Assembly (NCBI RefSeq): GCF_943192945.1
Contig: NZ_CALPCE010000001.1
Span: 336,107 to 400,106, forward strand
Reading direction: 5' to 3'
Origin: Anaerocaecibacter muris
Lineage (GTDB): Bacteria; Bacillota; Clostridia; Christensenellales; Pumilibacteraceae
DNA: 64,000 nucleotides
How positions within the stretch are numbered: position 1 is the stretch's first letter; each line of letters begins with the position of its first letter. The notes beneath the pieces were generated by a model, which was given only the letters and a program-made list of their open reading frames with translations, searched no databases and had not been told where the DNA came from. Shown here in pieces: positions 36,627 to 47,300 of the stretch. Both the position numbers and the translations under genes were made by a program.

Positions 36627-37814
36627 TTGAACGCATTACGCGACAAGACGGTTATCGTCGGAGTAAGCGGCGGAATAGCGGCGTACAAAACGTGCGAGCT
36701 TGTATCGAGGCTTGTGCAAAACGGCGCCGAAGTTCACGTCGTAATGACGCGGAACGCGACTGAATTTGTCGCGCCGCTTTCGTTTGAAACTTTATCGCGC
36801 AATAGAGTAGTAATCGATACGTTCGATCGCAATTTTACTTGGGAAGTCGAACACGTCGCGCTCGCCAAAAAAGCGAACGCAGTAATAATCGCGCCCGCAA
36901 CCGCCAACGTGATAGCAAAGATTGCGTGCGGCATAGCGGACGACTTTTTGACGACTACCGTACTTGCGTGCAAATGTCCCGTAATTATCGCGCCCGCGAT
37001 GAATACGGCAATGATAGAAAATCCGATAACGGTTAAAAATATCGCCGAGCTGGAAAAGCGCGGCTTTATTTGCGTTTACGGCGGCGCGGGATATTTGGCT
37101 TGCGGTGACAGCGGAAACGGTAGAATGGCGGAGCCGAGCGAACTTTTTGCGGAGGTCGAAAAACTGTTTGCTGTAAAAAACGATTACAGCGGCAAGCGCG
37201 TGCTTGTCACAGCCGGCGCGACGCGTGCTGAAATCGATCCCGTGCGCTACATTACCAACCGTTCGAGCGGAAAAATGGGTTACTGTATTGCTCGCGCGGC
37301 GTATGAGCGCGGCGCGGAAATAGTCTTTGTAAAAGGCTTTACGGACGGGTTTCGTTTGCCAAACGATTGGACTGTGGAAAACGCGTCGACAACGGCGGAC
37401 ATGTTTGCCGCGGTCAAAAAACACGTTAAAAATATCGACACGTTTATTATGGCGGCGGCGCCGTGCGATTACGAGCTTGCGCCGTCCAAACAGAAAATCA
37501 AAACGCGGGAATTGTCGCTGTCGCTTAAAAAGGCGCAGGATATTGCGGCGTGGGTGGGCGAGCATAAGCCCGAAAAGTCGCGGCTTGTAGTGTTTGCCGC
37601 GGAAACAGAGAACGCGGAGCAAAACGCCAAGCAAAAACTTACGGATAAGCGCGCGGACATGGCTGTGCTTAACGACGTCACGCAAAAAGGCGCGGGGTTT
37701 GACATAGATACAAATATAGTTACGGTAATCACGGCAGAGTGCGCGACGCGCTTGCCGCTCATGAAAAAGAGCGATGTGGCAAACGCGTTGCTCGATATGT
37801 TATCGGGCAAATGA
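36627..37814 (+). CDS. coaBC: Bifunctional phosphopantothenoylcysteine decarboxylase / synthase CoaBC
   Basis: CoaBC carries out steps two and three of CoA synthesis. The N-terminal flavoprotein CoaC part shows GVSGGIAAYK, the active-site histidine in EVEHVAL, PAMNTAMIENP and the catalytic cysteine in ACGDSGNGRM; the C-terminal CoaB part starts with TAGATRAEIDPVRYITN. The start is a TTG; 36627 gives MNALRDKTVIVGVSGG and the best family fit, while a TTG at 36606 is possible. The length is 395 residues from 36627. Its TGA overlaps the priA ATG. CoaD is encoded about 8 kb upstream. Confidence 0.94.
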   Translation: MNALRDKTVIVGVSGGIAAYKTCELVSRLVQNGAEVHVVMTRNATEFVAPLSFETLSRNRVVIDTFDRNFTWEVEHVALAKKANAVIIAPATANVIAKIACGIADDFLTTTVLACKCPVIIAPAMNTAMIENPITVKNIAELEKRGFICVYGGAGYLACGDSGNGRMAEPSELFAEVEKLFAVKNDYSGKRVLVTAGATRAEIDPVRYITNRSSGKMGYCIARAAYERGAEIVFVKGFTDGFRLPNDWTVENASTTADMFAAVKKHVKNIDTFIMAAAPCDYELAPSKQKIKTRELSLSLKKAQDIAAWVGEHKPEKSRLVVFAAETENAEQNAKQKLTDKRADMAVLNDVTQKGAGFDIDTNIVTVITAECATRLPLMKKSDVANALLDMLSGK

Positions 37815-40009
37815 TAGCGCGTGTTATAGTCGATATTTCGGCGAGCGACGTCGATCGCGTTTTCGATTACCGTGCAATCGAGGGCGCGGTACGCGGTTCG
37901 CGCGTGAGCGTGCCGTTCGGCGCGCGCAGTATAGAGGGCTATGTTATAGACCTTGCGGAAACGACGGACGTGCCGAGCGACAAACTCAAAAGCATAACGG
38001 CGTTGCTCGACGATCGCCCGATAGTGTCCGAGGAATTTTTGCGGCTTTGCGACTACATGACGGCGCGTTTTCATTTGCGCAAGATAGACGTGTTTCGACT
38101 GTTCTTGCCCGCAAAAATGCGCGGCGGCAGAATTAAAGCTCTCGAAAAAACGTTTGTATACGTAAATCCCGATTATAAAGAAGTCGATCCCGCGTTGTTC
38201 ATAAAAAAATCGGCGCGAGCGCAGGCGGAAGTTTTTGAATACCTTGCGGACAACGACAGCGCGGAACAAAGCTATCTAAACGCCAATTTTTCCGCCGCCG
38301 CGGTGCGCAACCTTATAGCGCGCGGAGTGTTCCTCACTCGCACGGAAAACGTAATGCGCACGCCGTATCGCAACATAGTGCAAAAAGACGATCGCGTTAC
38401 ACTTACCGAAGCGCAGACCGCCGCCGCGCATACTATTTTGTCGAGCGACAAGCCGACGTTGCTGTTCGGCGTTACGGGTAGCGGCAAAACGGAAGTGTAC
38501 CTTAACTGCATAGAAAAAACGTTGCAAGACGGCAAGACTGCGATAATGCTTGTTCCGGAAATTTCGTTGACGCCGCAGGTCATGCGCATATTCCGCGCAC
38601 GGTTCGGCGACGACGTTGCGCTTTTGCACTCGGGTTTGAGCGACGGCGAACGTTTTGACGAATGGCGCAGGCTGTTGACGGGTTGCGCGCGCGTCGCGGT
38701 GGGCGCGAGGTCGGCTATATTCGCGCCGCTATCAAACGTCGGGCTTATAGTTATCGACGAGGAACACGATTCGTCTTACATATCGGAATCCAATCCGCGC
38801 TACATTACGCGCGAGGTCGCGTTTTTCAGAGCGAATTACAACGGCGCGCGCGTGGTTATGGGTTCGGCGACACCGTCGGTGGAAAGTTACTATTCGGCGC
38901 AGAACGGCAAATATACGCTCGCGCGCTTGCCCGACAGGGTGAACAAGCGAAAAATGCCCGATATAGAAATAGTCAATATGTGCAACGAGGTGGCGTTCGG
39001 CAATTCGGGCATGTTTTCCGCGCCGCTTGTCACCGCGCTTGACGAGTGTTTAAAAGCGGGCAATCAGGCAATACTGTTTCTTAACCGTCGCGGTTACAGT
39101 TCGTATGTGATGTGCCGCAAGTGCGGGTATGTGGCAAAGTGCGAGGATTGCGACGTTTCGCTTGTGTATCACAAGGAAGAGGGCGTGTTAAAGTGTCACT
39201 ACTGTCAACGCCGTTACGCCATGCTTGACCTTTGTCCCAACTGCAAAAGCCCGCATATAAAACAGGGCTTTATGGGCACGGAACGCGTCGTCGAGCAGGT
39301 GAACAAAATGTTTCCTTCGGCGCGGATTATCCGCATGGACAACGACACCACGCGCACGAAAGACGCGCATTTAAAACTGCTCGGCGATTTTGCGGGCGGC
39401 AATGCCGATATACTTGTAGGCACTCAAATGGTCGCAAAGGGACACGACTTCGCAAACGTTACTTTGGTCGGGATTATCGACGCGGATATGAGCTTGCATT
39501 TTTCCGACTTCCGCGCCGTAGAACGCACGTTTCAGTTGATTACGCAGGTTGCGGGGCGCGCCGGCAGAGAGCGCAAGGCGGGCAGAGTTATTTTGCAAAC
39601 GTACACGCCCAACCATTACGTATACAGATACGCGACGGCATACGACTACGAAAGTTTTTACGCAAAGGAAATTAACCTGTTGCAAGCGACGGGATTTCCG
39701 CCGTTTACGGACATAATTCGCGTGCTTGTATCGTGCGAAAACGAGCAAGCCGCATTGGACGCGACCAAACGCGCAATGGACGAAATTCGCATGATTTCGG
39801 CGCAAAATCCCGACGCGTTTATATATCTTAACGCCATGCGCGCGCCCAAAAAGCGAATACAGACCAAACACCGCATGCAAATACTAATGCGTATAAAGCC
39901 CGACGCGGACGACGTTCGCGCGGCTGTGTACAAAGCGGCGGATAATGCTGCGGCGGAATATCCGCAAGCCACATGCTTTACCGAAATCAATCCCAACGAT
40001 TTGAGTTAG
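37811..40009 (+). CDS. priA: Primosomal protein N' (replication restart helicase PriA)
   Basis: PriA recognises stalled forks and reloads the replicative helicase. The 732-residue protein has a DNA-binding N-terminal domain, the Walker A GVTGSGKTE at about 220-228, DEEHDSSY as motif II, the cysteine-rich zinc region CRKCGYVAKCEDC, CHYC and CPNC, and the motif VI region QVAGRAGR. The ATG overlaps the coaBC stop as ATGA. It is in the conserved run coaBC-priA-def-fmt-rsmB-rlmN. Confidence 0.96.
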   Translation: MIARVIVDISASDVDRVFDYRAIEGAVRGSRVSVPFGARSIEGYVIDLAETTDVPSDKLKSITALLDDRPIVSEEFLRLCDYMTARFHLRKIDVFRLFLPAKMRGGRIKALEKTFVYVNPDYKEVDPALFIKKSARAQAEVFEYLADNDSAEQSYLNANFSAAAVRNLIARGVFLTRTENVMRTPYRNIVQKDDRVTLTEAQTAAAHTILSSDKPTLLFGVTGSGKTEVYLNCIEKTLQDGKTAIMLVPEISLTPQVMRIFRARFGDDVALLHSGLSDGERFDEWRRLLTGCARVAVGARSAIFAPLSNVGLIVIDEEHDSSYISESNPRYITREVAFFRANYNGARVVMGSATPSVESYYSAQNGKYTLARLPDRVNKRKMPDIEIVNMCNEVAFGNSGMFSAPLVTALDECLKAGNQAILFLNRRGYSSYVMCRKCGYVAKCEDCDVSLVYHKEEGVLKCHYCQRRYAMLDLCPNCKSPHIKQGFMGTERVVEQVNKMFPSARIIRMDNDTTRTKDAHLKLLGDFAGGNADILVGTQMVAKGHDFANVTLVGIIDADMSLHFSDFRAVERTFQLITQVAGRAGRERKAGRVILQTYTPNHYVYRYATAYDYESFYAKEINLLQATGFPPFTDIIRVLVSCENEQAALDATKRAMDEIRMISAQNPDAFIYLNAMRAPKKRIQTKHRMQILMRIKPDADDVRAAVYKAADNAAAEYPQATCFTEINPNDLS

Positions 40010-40030
40010 ACATAGAGGAGAAAAGAAACT

Positions 40031-40480
40031 ATGGCAATACGCAAAATTTATCAAGTGGGCGACGACACGCTTCGGCAGGTCAGCAAGCCCGTAACGGAGT
40101 TCGACGACAAGCTGTCCGCGCTGATGGACGACATGATTGACACGCTCATTTATGCGGACGGCGCAGGGCTTGCCGCACCGCAAGTCGGCGTGTTAAAACG
40201 CATATTCGTCGCAACGTTCGACGGAGGCAGTACTATTGTGGAAGCGGTCAACCCCGTAATAGTCAAAGCAAAAGGCAAAAGAGTCGCGGCGGAGGGCTGT
40301 TTGTCCGTACCGAATATCCACGACAAGGTGGAACGCCCGCGGCACGTGGTCGTGCATGCTTACGACCGTCACGGCAACCCCATAGAGCTTAAGGGCGACG
40401 GGTTCGCCGCGGCGTGTTTCTGTCATGAGATCGACCATTTGGACGGCGTTTTGTTCACGGACAAAACAGTTAAAAAGTAA
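40031..40480 (+). CDS. def: Peptide deformylase
   Basis: Def removes the formyl group from the start methionine of new proteins, using a metal ion. The 149-residue protein has all three motifs: GAGLAAPQVG at 44-53, EGCLS at 88-92 with ligand Cys90, and HEIDH at 132-136 with the two ligand histidines. GAGGAG lies upstream of the ATG. It precedes fmt, which adds the formyl group. Confidence 0.97.
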   Translation: MAIRKIYQVGDDTLRQVSKPVTEFDDKLSALMDDMIDTLIYADGAGLAAPQVGVLKRIFVATFDGGSTIVEAVNPVIVKAKGKRVAAEGCLSVPNIHDKVERPRHVVVHAYDRHGNPIELKGDGFAAACFCHEIDHLDGVLFTDKTVKK

Positions 40481-40496
40481 GGCGGACGCTGTCGGT

Positions 40497-41408
40497 ATGA
40501 AAGTATTGTTTCTCGGAACGCCCGAATTTGCTGTCGGCACGCTTAACGCGCTTATGCGATCGGCGCATACCGTGGTCGGGGTTGTAACTCAACCCGACAG
40601 AGCGGTCAAGCACGGTAAGACCGAAATGGGTGCAGTAAAGAAAGTTGCGCTCGAAGCGGGTCTGCCCGTATTCCAGCCGCGACGCATACGCGACGAAGTC
40701 GAACGTCTTAAAGAGTTCGGCGCGGACATAGCCGTAACCGCGGCTTACGGTCAAATTTTGACAGACGCGGTGCTTAACGCATTTGAGCGCGGCGTTATCA
40801 ACGTGCACGCGTCACTGTTGCCCAAGTATCGCGGCGCGTCGCCCATACAGGCGGCGATAGCGAACGGCGAAACAAAAACGGGCGTTACAATCATGCGCAC
40901 GGAATTGGGTATAGACACGGGCGATATTCTCGCCGTTGCCGAAACCGAAATCGGTGCGCGCGAAACGGCGGGCGAACTGACGGCGAGGTTGTCGCAAATC
41001 GGAGCAAAACTTTTGGTCGAAACGTTGGACGGGTTCTATAAAATCACGCCCGTTAAGCAAGACGACAGTATCGCCACGCACTGCAAAATGATTTCCAAGT
41101 CGGAGCAGTACATAGACTTTACCGCGGACAGCAATTCCGTTGTAAATAAGATACGCGCGCTGTCGCCGTCGCCGTGTGCTAAAACGGTTATAGGCGGCGA
41201 AACATACAAGATTTACGAAGCTGTCGAGGTTGACGGTAGCGGCACGGCGGGAACGGTAATATGCTCGGACGGTAAGTTGGTTGTAGCGTGCGGCAAAGGC
41301 GCGATACAGGTATTGACGATACAAGCCCCGTCCAAGCGCGCTCTCGGCGCGGCGGAATTTTTACGCGGGAGAAAACTCGAAGTGGGAGTAGTTTGTGCAA
41401 AACCGTAA
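40497..41408 (+). CDS. fmt: Methionyl-tRNA formyltransferase
   Basis: Fmt formylates initiator Met-tRNA using 10-formyl-THF. From the ATG at 40497 the protein has 303 residues, opens MKVLFLGTPEFAV, and carries the catalytic HASLLPKYRGASPIQ region with Asn/His/Asp arrangement, followed by a C-terminal tRNA-binding OB domain. The frame is open to 40425 but the upstream residues do not fit the family. It overlaps rsmB by 14 bases. Confidence 0.95.
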   Translation: MKVLFLGTPEFAVGTLNALMRSAHTVVGVVTQPDRAVKHGKTEMGAVKKVALEAGLPVFQPRRIRDEVERLKEFGADIAVTAAYGQILTDAVLNAFERGVINVHASLLPKYRGASPIQAAIANGETKTGVTIMRTELGIDTGDILAVAETEIGARETAGELTARLSQIGAKLLVETLDGFYKITPVKQDDSIATHCKMISKSEQYIDFTADSNSVVNKIRALSPSPCAKTVIGGETYKIYEAVEVDGSGTAGTVICSDGKLVVACGKGAIQVLTIQAPSKRALGAAEFLRGRKLEVGVVCAKP

Positions 41409-42666
41409 TTACAAAAACGACAAAGCGCGTATAGGCGCGGCGCATGCCGCGGAACAGGTGGATTTGGCGTTGTATAACGCGCTTCGCGCCGTGTTTATAG
41501 ATGGTGCGTTCTGCGCGCAAGCGATAACAAAAGCGCTTAAAGGTCTTAATAATTTGCGACAGCACCCGTTTGTGACGAGCGCGTTTTACGGCGTGCTCGA
41601 CAACAACGTGCGGCTCGAAAAAACAATAAAAGGTTTGTGCGACAAAGCGCCCGACAAAAATTCGACGGTGGTGCTTAAAATCGGACTGTACTATTGTAAG
41701 TACGCCGATATGCCGTCATACGCCGCGGTAAACCGCATTGTGGAGCTTGCGAAGCGCGTCGGCGCGTTCAGCGGCTTTGTAAACGCGGTGCTTAAAAAAT
41801 CGTTGACATACCAACCGAAATTCGACAGCGAACTCGAACGTTTTTCTTACGAGTACAATACGCCCGAATGGTTGTGCCGCGAAATTATTTCAGATTACGG
41901 CGAAACGCGCGCCGCGTCAATACTGGGCGCGGTACTTCCGCAAAAAACGCATATTCGCCCAATGAAACGCCGCATTACAGAGGAGCAGTTTAAATCTGCG
42001 GCAAAAGGCGGAACGTTCACCGAATACGGCTGTTACGTCGATCGCGCGACGCTCGATAATTTTGCAGCAGGGACGGTCGCCGTTCAGTCCGTGTCGTCCA
42101 TACGCGCCGTAAACGCTTACGTAAAGGGTTTGAGCGGCGGGCGCGTTATCGATCTTTGCGCCGCCCCCGGCGGGAAGTCGGTGTATTTGAGCGAAATAGG
42201 CGACTATAAAATAACCGCGTGCGATATATATCCGCACAAGCTCGATTTAATGCGCGGCTACGCAAAAAAGCTCGGCGCAAAAATCGACGTTGCGTTTAAC
42301 GACGCGACTGTTTTCAATGAGCAATACGAAAACGCTTTCGACTTGGTTATTGCGGATTGTCCGTGTAGCGGCACGGGCACGCTTAAAACAAAACCCGATA
42401 TTATGATTAAACGCAAGCCGAGCGACGTTGCGGAGCTTTGCGAATTGCAAATAAAAATTTTGGACGCGGCGGCAAAATACTGCAAGGTCGGCGGCGTATT
42501 GTGCTATTCGACATGTTCCATATTGCGCAGTGAAAACGAAAATACCGTCGAAAAGTTTTTGAAATCGCACCCCGAATATACGGAAATAGACCAAACGAAA
42601 TTATTGCCCGACAGCGATAATTGCGACGGGTTTTATATTGCGCGGTTTAAGCGAGGCGAACGGTGA
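41395..42666 (+). CDS. rsmB: 16S rRNA (cytosine967-C5)-methyltransferase RsmB
   Basis: RsmB methylates C967 of 16S rRNA. The 423-residue protein has an N-terminal NusB-like helical RNA-binding domain (about 20-150), then the SAM-binding DLCAAPGGKSVYL and the two catalytic cysteines in DCPCSGTGTL and YSTCSI. It starts at a GTG within the end of fmt; its TGA overlaps the rlmN GTG. Confidence 0.94.
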   Translation: MQNRNYKNDKARIGAAHAAEQVDLALYNALRAVFIDGAFCAQAITKALKGLNNLRQHPFVTSAFYGVLDNNVRLEKTIKGLCDKAPDKNSTVVLKIGLYYCKYADMPSYAAVNRIVELAKRVGAFSGFVNAVLKKSLTYQPKFDSELERFSYEYNTPEWLCREIISDYGETRAASILGAVLPQKTHIRPMKRRITEEQFKSAAKGGTFTEYGCYVDRATLDNFAAGTVAVQSVSSIRAVNAYVKGLSGGRVIDLCAAPGGKSVYLSEIGDYKITACDIYPHKLDLMRGYAKKLGAKIDVAFNDATVFNEQYENAFDLVIADCPCSGTGTLKTKPDIMIKRKPSDVAELCELQIKILDAAAKYCKVGGVLCYSTCSILRSENENTVEKFLKSHPEYTEIDQTKLLPDSDNCDGFYIARFKRGER

Positions 42667-43709
42667 AAATTCCGCTGTCCGATTTTACGCTCGACGAACT
42701 TACAGAGCTTATCGAAGGTTACGGCGAGCCGAAGTACCGCGCCAAGCAGATTATGCGGCATATAGCGGCGTTCGACAGCTACGCCGAATATACGGACGTG
42801 CCCAAGTCGCTCATTAAAAAGGTGGAAGAGAATTATGCGGATCGTGCCGTTGCCGAAAAAACTCGCGTTACGGCAAGCGACGGGGCGATACGGTACTTGT
42901 TTGAAACGCTGTGCGGCGATTTGGTGGAAGCCGTGTTCTTGCCGCACGATTACGGCAACAGCGTGTGCGTGTCCTGTCAAGTCGGGTGCGGCATGGGTTG
43001 CGTTTTTTGCGCTTCGGGCAAATACGGCATGAAACGCAATCTCTCGGCGGGCGAAATTCTTGCGCAGGCTCTGTATGTCGCGCGCGACAGAAAAGACGTC
43101 GGCGGGGTCAATAAACTTGTTATGATGGGTAGCGGCGAACCGCTTGCCAATTACGAAAACACGATTAAATTTATAAGGCTTTTGAACGCGCCTTACGGTT
43201 TGAATATCGGCATGCGGTCGATTTCCGTATCGACGTGCGGATTGCCCGACGTTATCGAGCGGCTGGCTGACGACGGTATAAGTTGCACGCTTTCGCTGTC
43301 GTTGCACGCCGCTACCGACGAAAAGCGCAAAAAGATAATGCGCGTCGCGGAACGGTATTCGGTCGAGCGTTTGATTTCCGCAATGCGCGGGTACTTTGAC
43401 AAAACGGGTAGGCGCGTGATTATAGAGTATATTCTTATAGACGGTTTTAACGACACGGACGGCGACGTACTCGCGCTGAAAAATATTTTAAAAGGACTGT
43501 GCTGTCACGTCAATCTTATTCCGCTCAATCCGACCGACGGCAATCGAATGCGCCCGCCGTCCAAAAAGAAAGCGTATGCGTTTTGCGAAAAACTTAAATC
43601 GGAAGGAATATCTGCGTCAGTGCGGCGGTCAATGGGTTCGGACGTCGCGGGCGCGTGCGGACAGCTTAAAAATCGTACAGCGGAACGCGGCTTAAATAAA
43701 ACAAATTAG
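42663..43709 (+). CDS. rlmN: 23S rRNA (adenine2503-C2)-methyltransferase RlmN (radical SAM)
   Basis: RlmN methylates A2503 in 23S rRNA and A37 in some tRNAs. The 348-residue protein has the radical SAM motif C-x3-C-x2-C as Cys109, Cys113 and Cys116 (CGMGCVFC), MGSGEPLANY, and the second catalytic cysteine in GACGQL near 332. It starts at a GTG overlapping the rsmB stop. It ends the run begun at yicC; the next gene has its own promoter. Confidence 0.95.
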   Translation: MKIPLSDFTLDELTELIEGYGEPKYRAKQIMRHIAAFDSYAEYTDVPKSLIKKVEENYADRAVAEKTRVTASDGAIRYLFETLCGDLVEAVFLPHDYGNSVCVSCQVGCGMGCVFCASGKYGMKRNLSAGEILAQALYVARDRKDVGGVNKLVMMGSGEPLANYENTIKFIRLLNAPYGLNIGMRSISVSTCGLPDVIERLADDGISCTLSLSLHAATDEKRKKIMRVAERYSVERLISAMRGYFDKTGRRVIIEYILIDGFNDTDGDVLALKNILKGLCCHVNLIPLNPTDGNRMRPPSKKKAYAFCEKLKSEGISASVRRSMGSDVAGACGQLKNRTAERGLNKTN

Positions 43710-43748
43710 TTTTTATAAAAAAAATACCTTAAAACGGGTTAAAATTAC

Positions 43749-43777
43749 TTGCTTAAATCTTAAAGGTATGTTATAAT
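43749..43777 (+). promoter_or_regulatory. rplS: Promoter of rplS
   Basis: TTGCTT (43749-43754), 17-base spacer, perfect TATAAT (43772-43777), giving a leader of about 71 bases before the rplS ATG. Confidence 0.65.
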
Positions 43778-43800
43778 TTATCAGCAATTATGTGATGTCA

Positions 43801-43836
43801 CTTCGCAGGCGCGGTTATCCGAGTGCGGAGTTTTTT
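43801..43836 (+). promoter_or_regulatory. rplS leader with terminator-like hairpin
   Basis: CTTCGCA (43801-43807) can pair with TGCGGAG (43824-43830), followed by six T (43831-43836), in the leader of rplS and just before AGGAGG (43845-43850). It has the form of an attenuator and the place of the known L19 leader of Bacillota; whether L19 or another factor binds it is inference. Confidence 0.55.
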
Positions 43837-43854
43837 AACGACATAGGAGGTATC

Positions 43855-44196
43855 ATGAGCAACATCATTGCCGAAATCGAAAAAGAATATATGAAAGCGG
43901 ATGTTCCGCAGTTTAACGTGGGCGACACCGTCAAAGTATCGGTTAAAGTCAAAGAGGGAAACCGCGAGCGTATTCAGGCGTTTGAGGGTATCGTTATCGC
44001 CAAAAAGAACGGTTCCGTTCGCGAATCGTTTACCGTTCGCCGCGTTTCGTTCGGCGTAGGTATCGAGCGCACGTTCCCGCTTCACTCGCCGCGTATTACC
44101 GCTATAGACGTAATCAAGCACGGCAGAGTACGTCGTGCCAAACTTTACTATTTGCGCAATCTTTCGGGCAAAGCGGCAAAAATCAAAGAGAAGTAA
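43855..44196 (+). CDS. rplS: 50S ribosomal protein L19
   Basis: L19 lies at the 30S-50S interface. The 113-residue protein opens with [14 protein letters not shown] and contains [20 protein letters not shown] and [12 protein letters not shown], with the basic C-terminal [20 protein letters not shown] is placed 4 bases before the ATG at 43855; the frame is open upstream to 43792 but that is leader. The gene normally follows trmD; here it stands alone with its own promoter, leader and terminator. Confidence 0.96.
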   Translation: MSNIIAEIEKEYMKADVPQFNVGDTVKVSVKVKEGNRERIQAFEGIVIAKKNGSVRESFTVRRVSFGVGIERTFPLHSPRITAIDVIKHGRVRRAKLYYLRNLSGKAAKIKEK

Positions 44197-44227
44197 TTTT
44201 ATTACTATCTAATTACTTAAAATTACT

Positions 44228-44256
44228 ATCGACGGTAACCCCGTCGATTTTATTTT
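44228..44256 (+). terminator. Terminator of rplS
   Basis: ATCGACGG (44228-44235) and CCGTCGAT (44241-44248) form a perfect 8-bp stem followed by TTTATTTT. Confidence 0.8.
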
Positions 44257-44328
44257 GCTTTGTTATGCGCGACATAGTGCGGTGCGGCGCGGTATTTAAA
44301 AGCGGGCAAACGTCAACAATTAAAGGCG

Positions 44329-47300
44329 ATGACAGCCTTTTTGATAGTCACCGCAATTTCCGCGGCGGTTGTACTTGTGTTTAAATATGCGGTTCCTCGG
44401 CGTAAACCCGATTTTTCGACGGGCGAACGTTTGACGAAGCGCGCGCTATTGCGCGTAATAGTCGAGCTGTCCAAGCGTTGCGCGGTTACGCATAGCGGGT
44501 TCGGCATCAGCGGCATGAGCGTAAAACCGCGCCGCATATTTAGCGCGATGGAAAAGGAATTAAAAGCGGGTGCGACGCTCGACGATTGGGCTGCGGAATC
44601 GTATTGCGCGCGGGATCTGATATTGCGCGCGCACGTTCGAGCTAAAAACGCAGTGCGAAAAAGCTATTCCGTCGGGCATGTAAACGGCATGCCCCGACTT
44701 TTTTTGTTGTGCAACGAATTGGTAAGCGGCACGCAAGCCGATATAACCGCAGAAAAGTTTAACGCCGCTGTTATCGCGTTCGAACAAATCGCGCCGCTTT
44801 CGCGCGCGGAACGCGACTTGCTTACGGACATGTTGAGGTTTTGCCTGTGCGGATATTTTTACGCGGTTTCGGTATCGGCTAACAGTCGCGCCGACATTTA
44901 TACAAAAGGTTTGACCGACGGCGCGACGGGCAAAGTCGATCTCGATCGCATTACGCACGGCGACTATGTTTGCGGGCTGATTTGTTCGACCAAAGTCAAA
45001 GACAAAGCGACGGTTGACCGACTGTTGGAAATTAACGGAATAGACGCGGACGGCGCGGCTATGGCGAGGCGAGAACATCTTGCAACGACTTGCGCCGCCG
45101 TCGAGAACGTTATTTCGTCGTTAATGATGTTGGACGAAATAGATAAAGGCAGACGCGGTATGTCGGGAGTATTGCCGTTAAAGTTGCCCGATAAAGCGGT
45201 CTTGCATACTTACGGCATTGCGCCTGTCGTGCTTATAGCGATAGCGGCGGCTCTTACATGTTTATATGCGCCGAGCGCGTACTGCGCGGTGTTTGTAGTG
45301 TCGGCAATCGTCGTATATGTGCGGTTCAGACTGCCGATTATGATTGATTATCCGCAGTATGTAAGCTCGCGACGGTTTTTTCGGTTGCGGCTTTCGTGCT
45401 TGTTTAAACGCCGCAAAAAGTCATTGCCTGCGGTTGTACGCAAGCCTGTCGAGGCTGTGCATGTAGGCGACGGCAAGTATTACAATCACACGGTTTCGAG
45501 CGAAAAGTACAGGATAGATTTCGATAACTTCGGGAGAATTGCGGTTAGCAAAAGATCGGATTGCGGCAAGCCGTATAAAACGGGGTTTCTCGATTTGCTT
45601 TTTAAAACGCCGAGCGGAACGTTATCGCTGTCGGCGTTCGATCTTACCGTAGAGCCGCACAAAAGCGTTTACAGGTATGCCGCGAAAAACGTGGAGATAG
45701 CCGCGGAGTTTATTGCGCCCGTTGATTGTGCTTGCTGTTGTTGTAAACTGACAGTAATAAACCGCGCGGACAAAGATATTAAGGTCGATATTTCCGCCGT
45801 GTACTCGTCGCGCGACGTTACTGCTTTGGAACCGGGAAACGCCGATAAAGCGGCAGTTGCGAATATAAACGGCGGAGTTTGCGCGCTTACTTTCGACGGC
45901 GCGGCGAAGTACGACTATCCGATAAGCGAAATTGCGAACGAACACGACTTACATCTTGCGGCGGACAGCGAACATAGTTTAATAGGCGTTCGATCGCTCT
46001 ATGCGCGCGGGTTTGAAAAGCGCTGTGCGATTTTGTCCGTTGCAAACGGCTCGAGCGCGCGCGAAGTTGCGCGCATAGCGGCATATGCGAACGACGACGG
46101 ATATTTCGATTATGAGAGTAAACGCGCCGCAGTGTTTTGCGGTTTGCGACTAAAAACACGCGCTTGCGACTACACTGAAAACTCAAACGAAAAACATAAA
46201 CATGCGCCGCGCATCGAGTGCGAGCGCAACGGCGCGGCTTTGTCTAACGTCGAATATGTTTGCGACCATGCGTTAGGCGGATATTTAAACGTCGGCGCGT
46301 GCGTATACGACATGCGCGATAAAAAATCATGTCGATCGTTTCGTCATGATTTGTACGACGGGTGTATGGGCGCGACGTTTTCGCAAAACGGAATAAACGG
46401 GCTGTATACAAAAATCACACCCGACGGAATAACTTACACGGACGAACGGATTGCCGAAAACGTGCCTGTATGCGTTGTTATAAGCGAGGACGGATTGTTG
46501 TGGTCGCCGACGGCGTTGCCGCTCGGAAAAGGCGAACTGCGCGCGACGCACGGCTTTTCGCACGTTATGTATGAAAACGCTTATAACGGGTGCGTTAGCG
46601 CGTTAAAATGCTATCTTGCGCGAGGAAAGACGGCGATTGTTTTCGATTTGACGGTGGAGAACACGGCGAACGCGGCGCGCAATATCGAGGTCATGTTTGC
46701 CGTCCGTCCGTCGCTCGGCGCAAAAGCGACTAATGACGGCAAGACCGTAAAAGTAAACGACGGAGCAAAATCGTTTAATGTGGTATCGTCCGAACACCCG
46801 CGCCGTTGCGCTTTGTACTTGGAGCAGTATTGCTCGCACGGCGTTATAAACGGAATAGGCGATGTTACGCGCGCGGGAAGTATAGTTGCACCGGCTGTTA
46901 CGGTGGGCGTGAGCCTTTGTTCGCGCGGGCGATCGCGCTTGATATTTTGCATAGCCGCGACGGGCGAAAACGGAATATCGCTGACGGAAATGAACGAAGC
47001 CGCCGCCGACGGGTATTTGCGAGAACAAGAGCAATGCGTCGGCAAAATGCTTCGCGTCAAATTAAAATCGGATGACGCGCGTTTGAACGTAATGCACGCG
47101 CGCGCGCTTTATCAAGCGCATGTCTACGGGTTTCTCAAACGCGACGGGCTTAATCCGTTTGACATTTGCGCGTTGCTGTCCGCTGAAAAATATGTCGATA
47201 AACAAGCCGTAAAAAACGCGATTATATCGTTGCTTGCCGAACAGTCCGAGCGCGGGGAGTACAAAAACGACGCACGCGGCGCGCTGTATATCGCGTTTGC

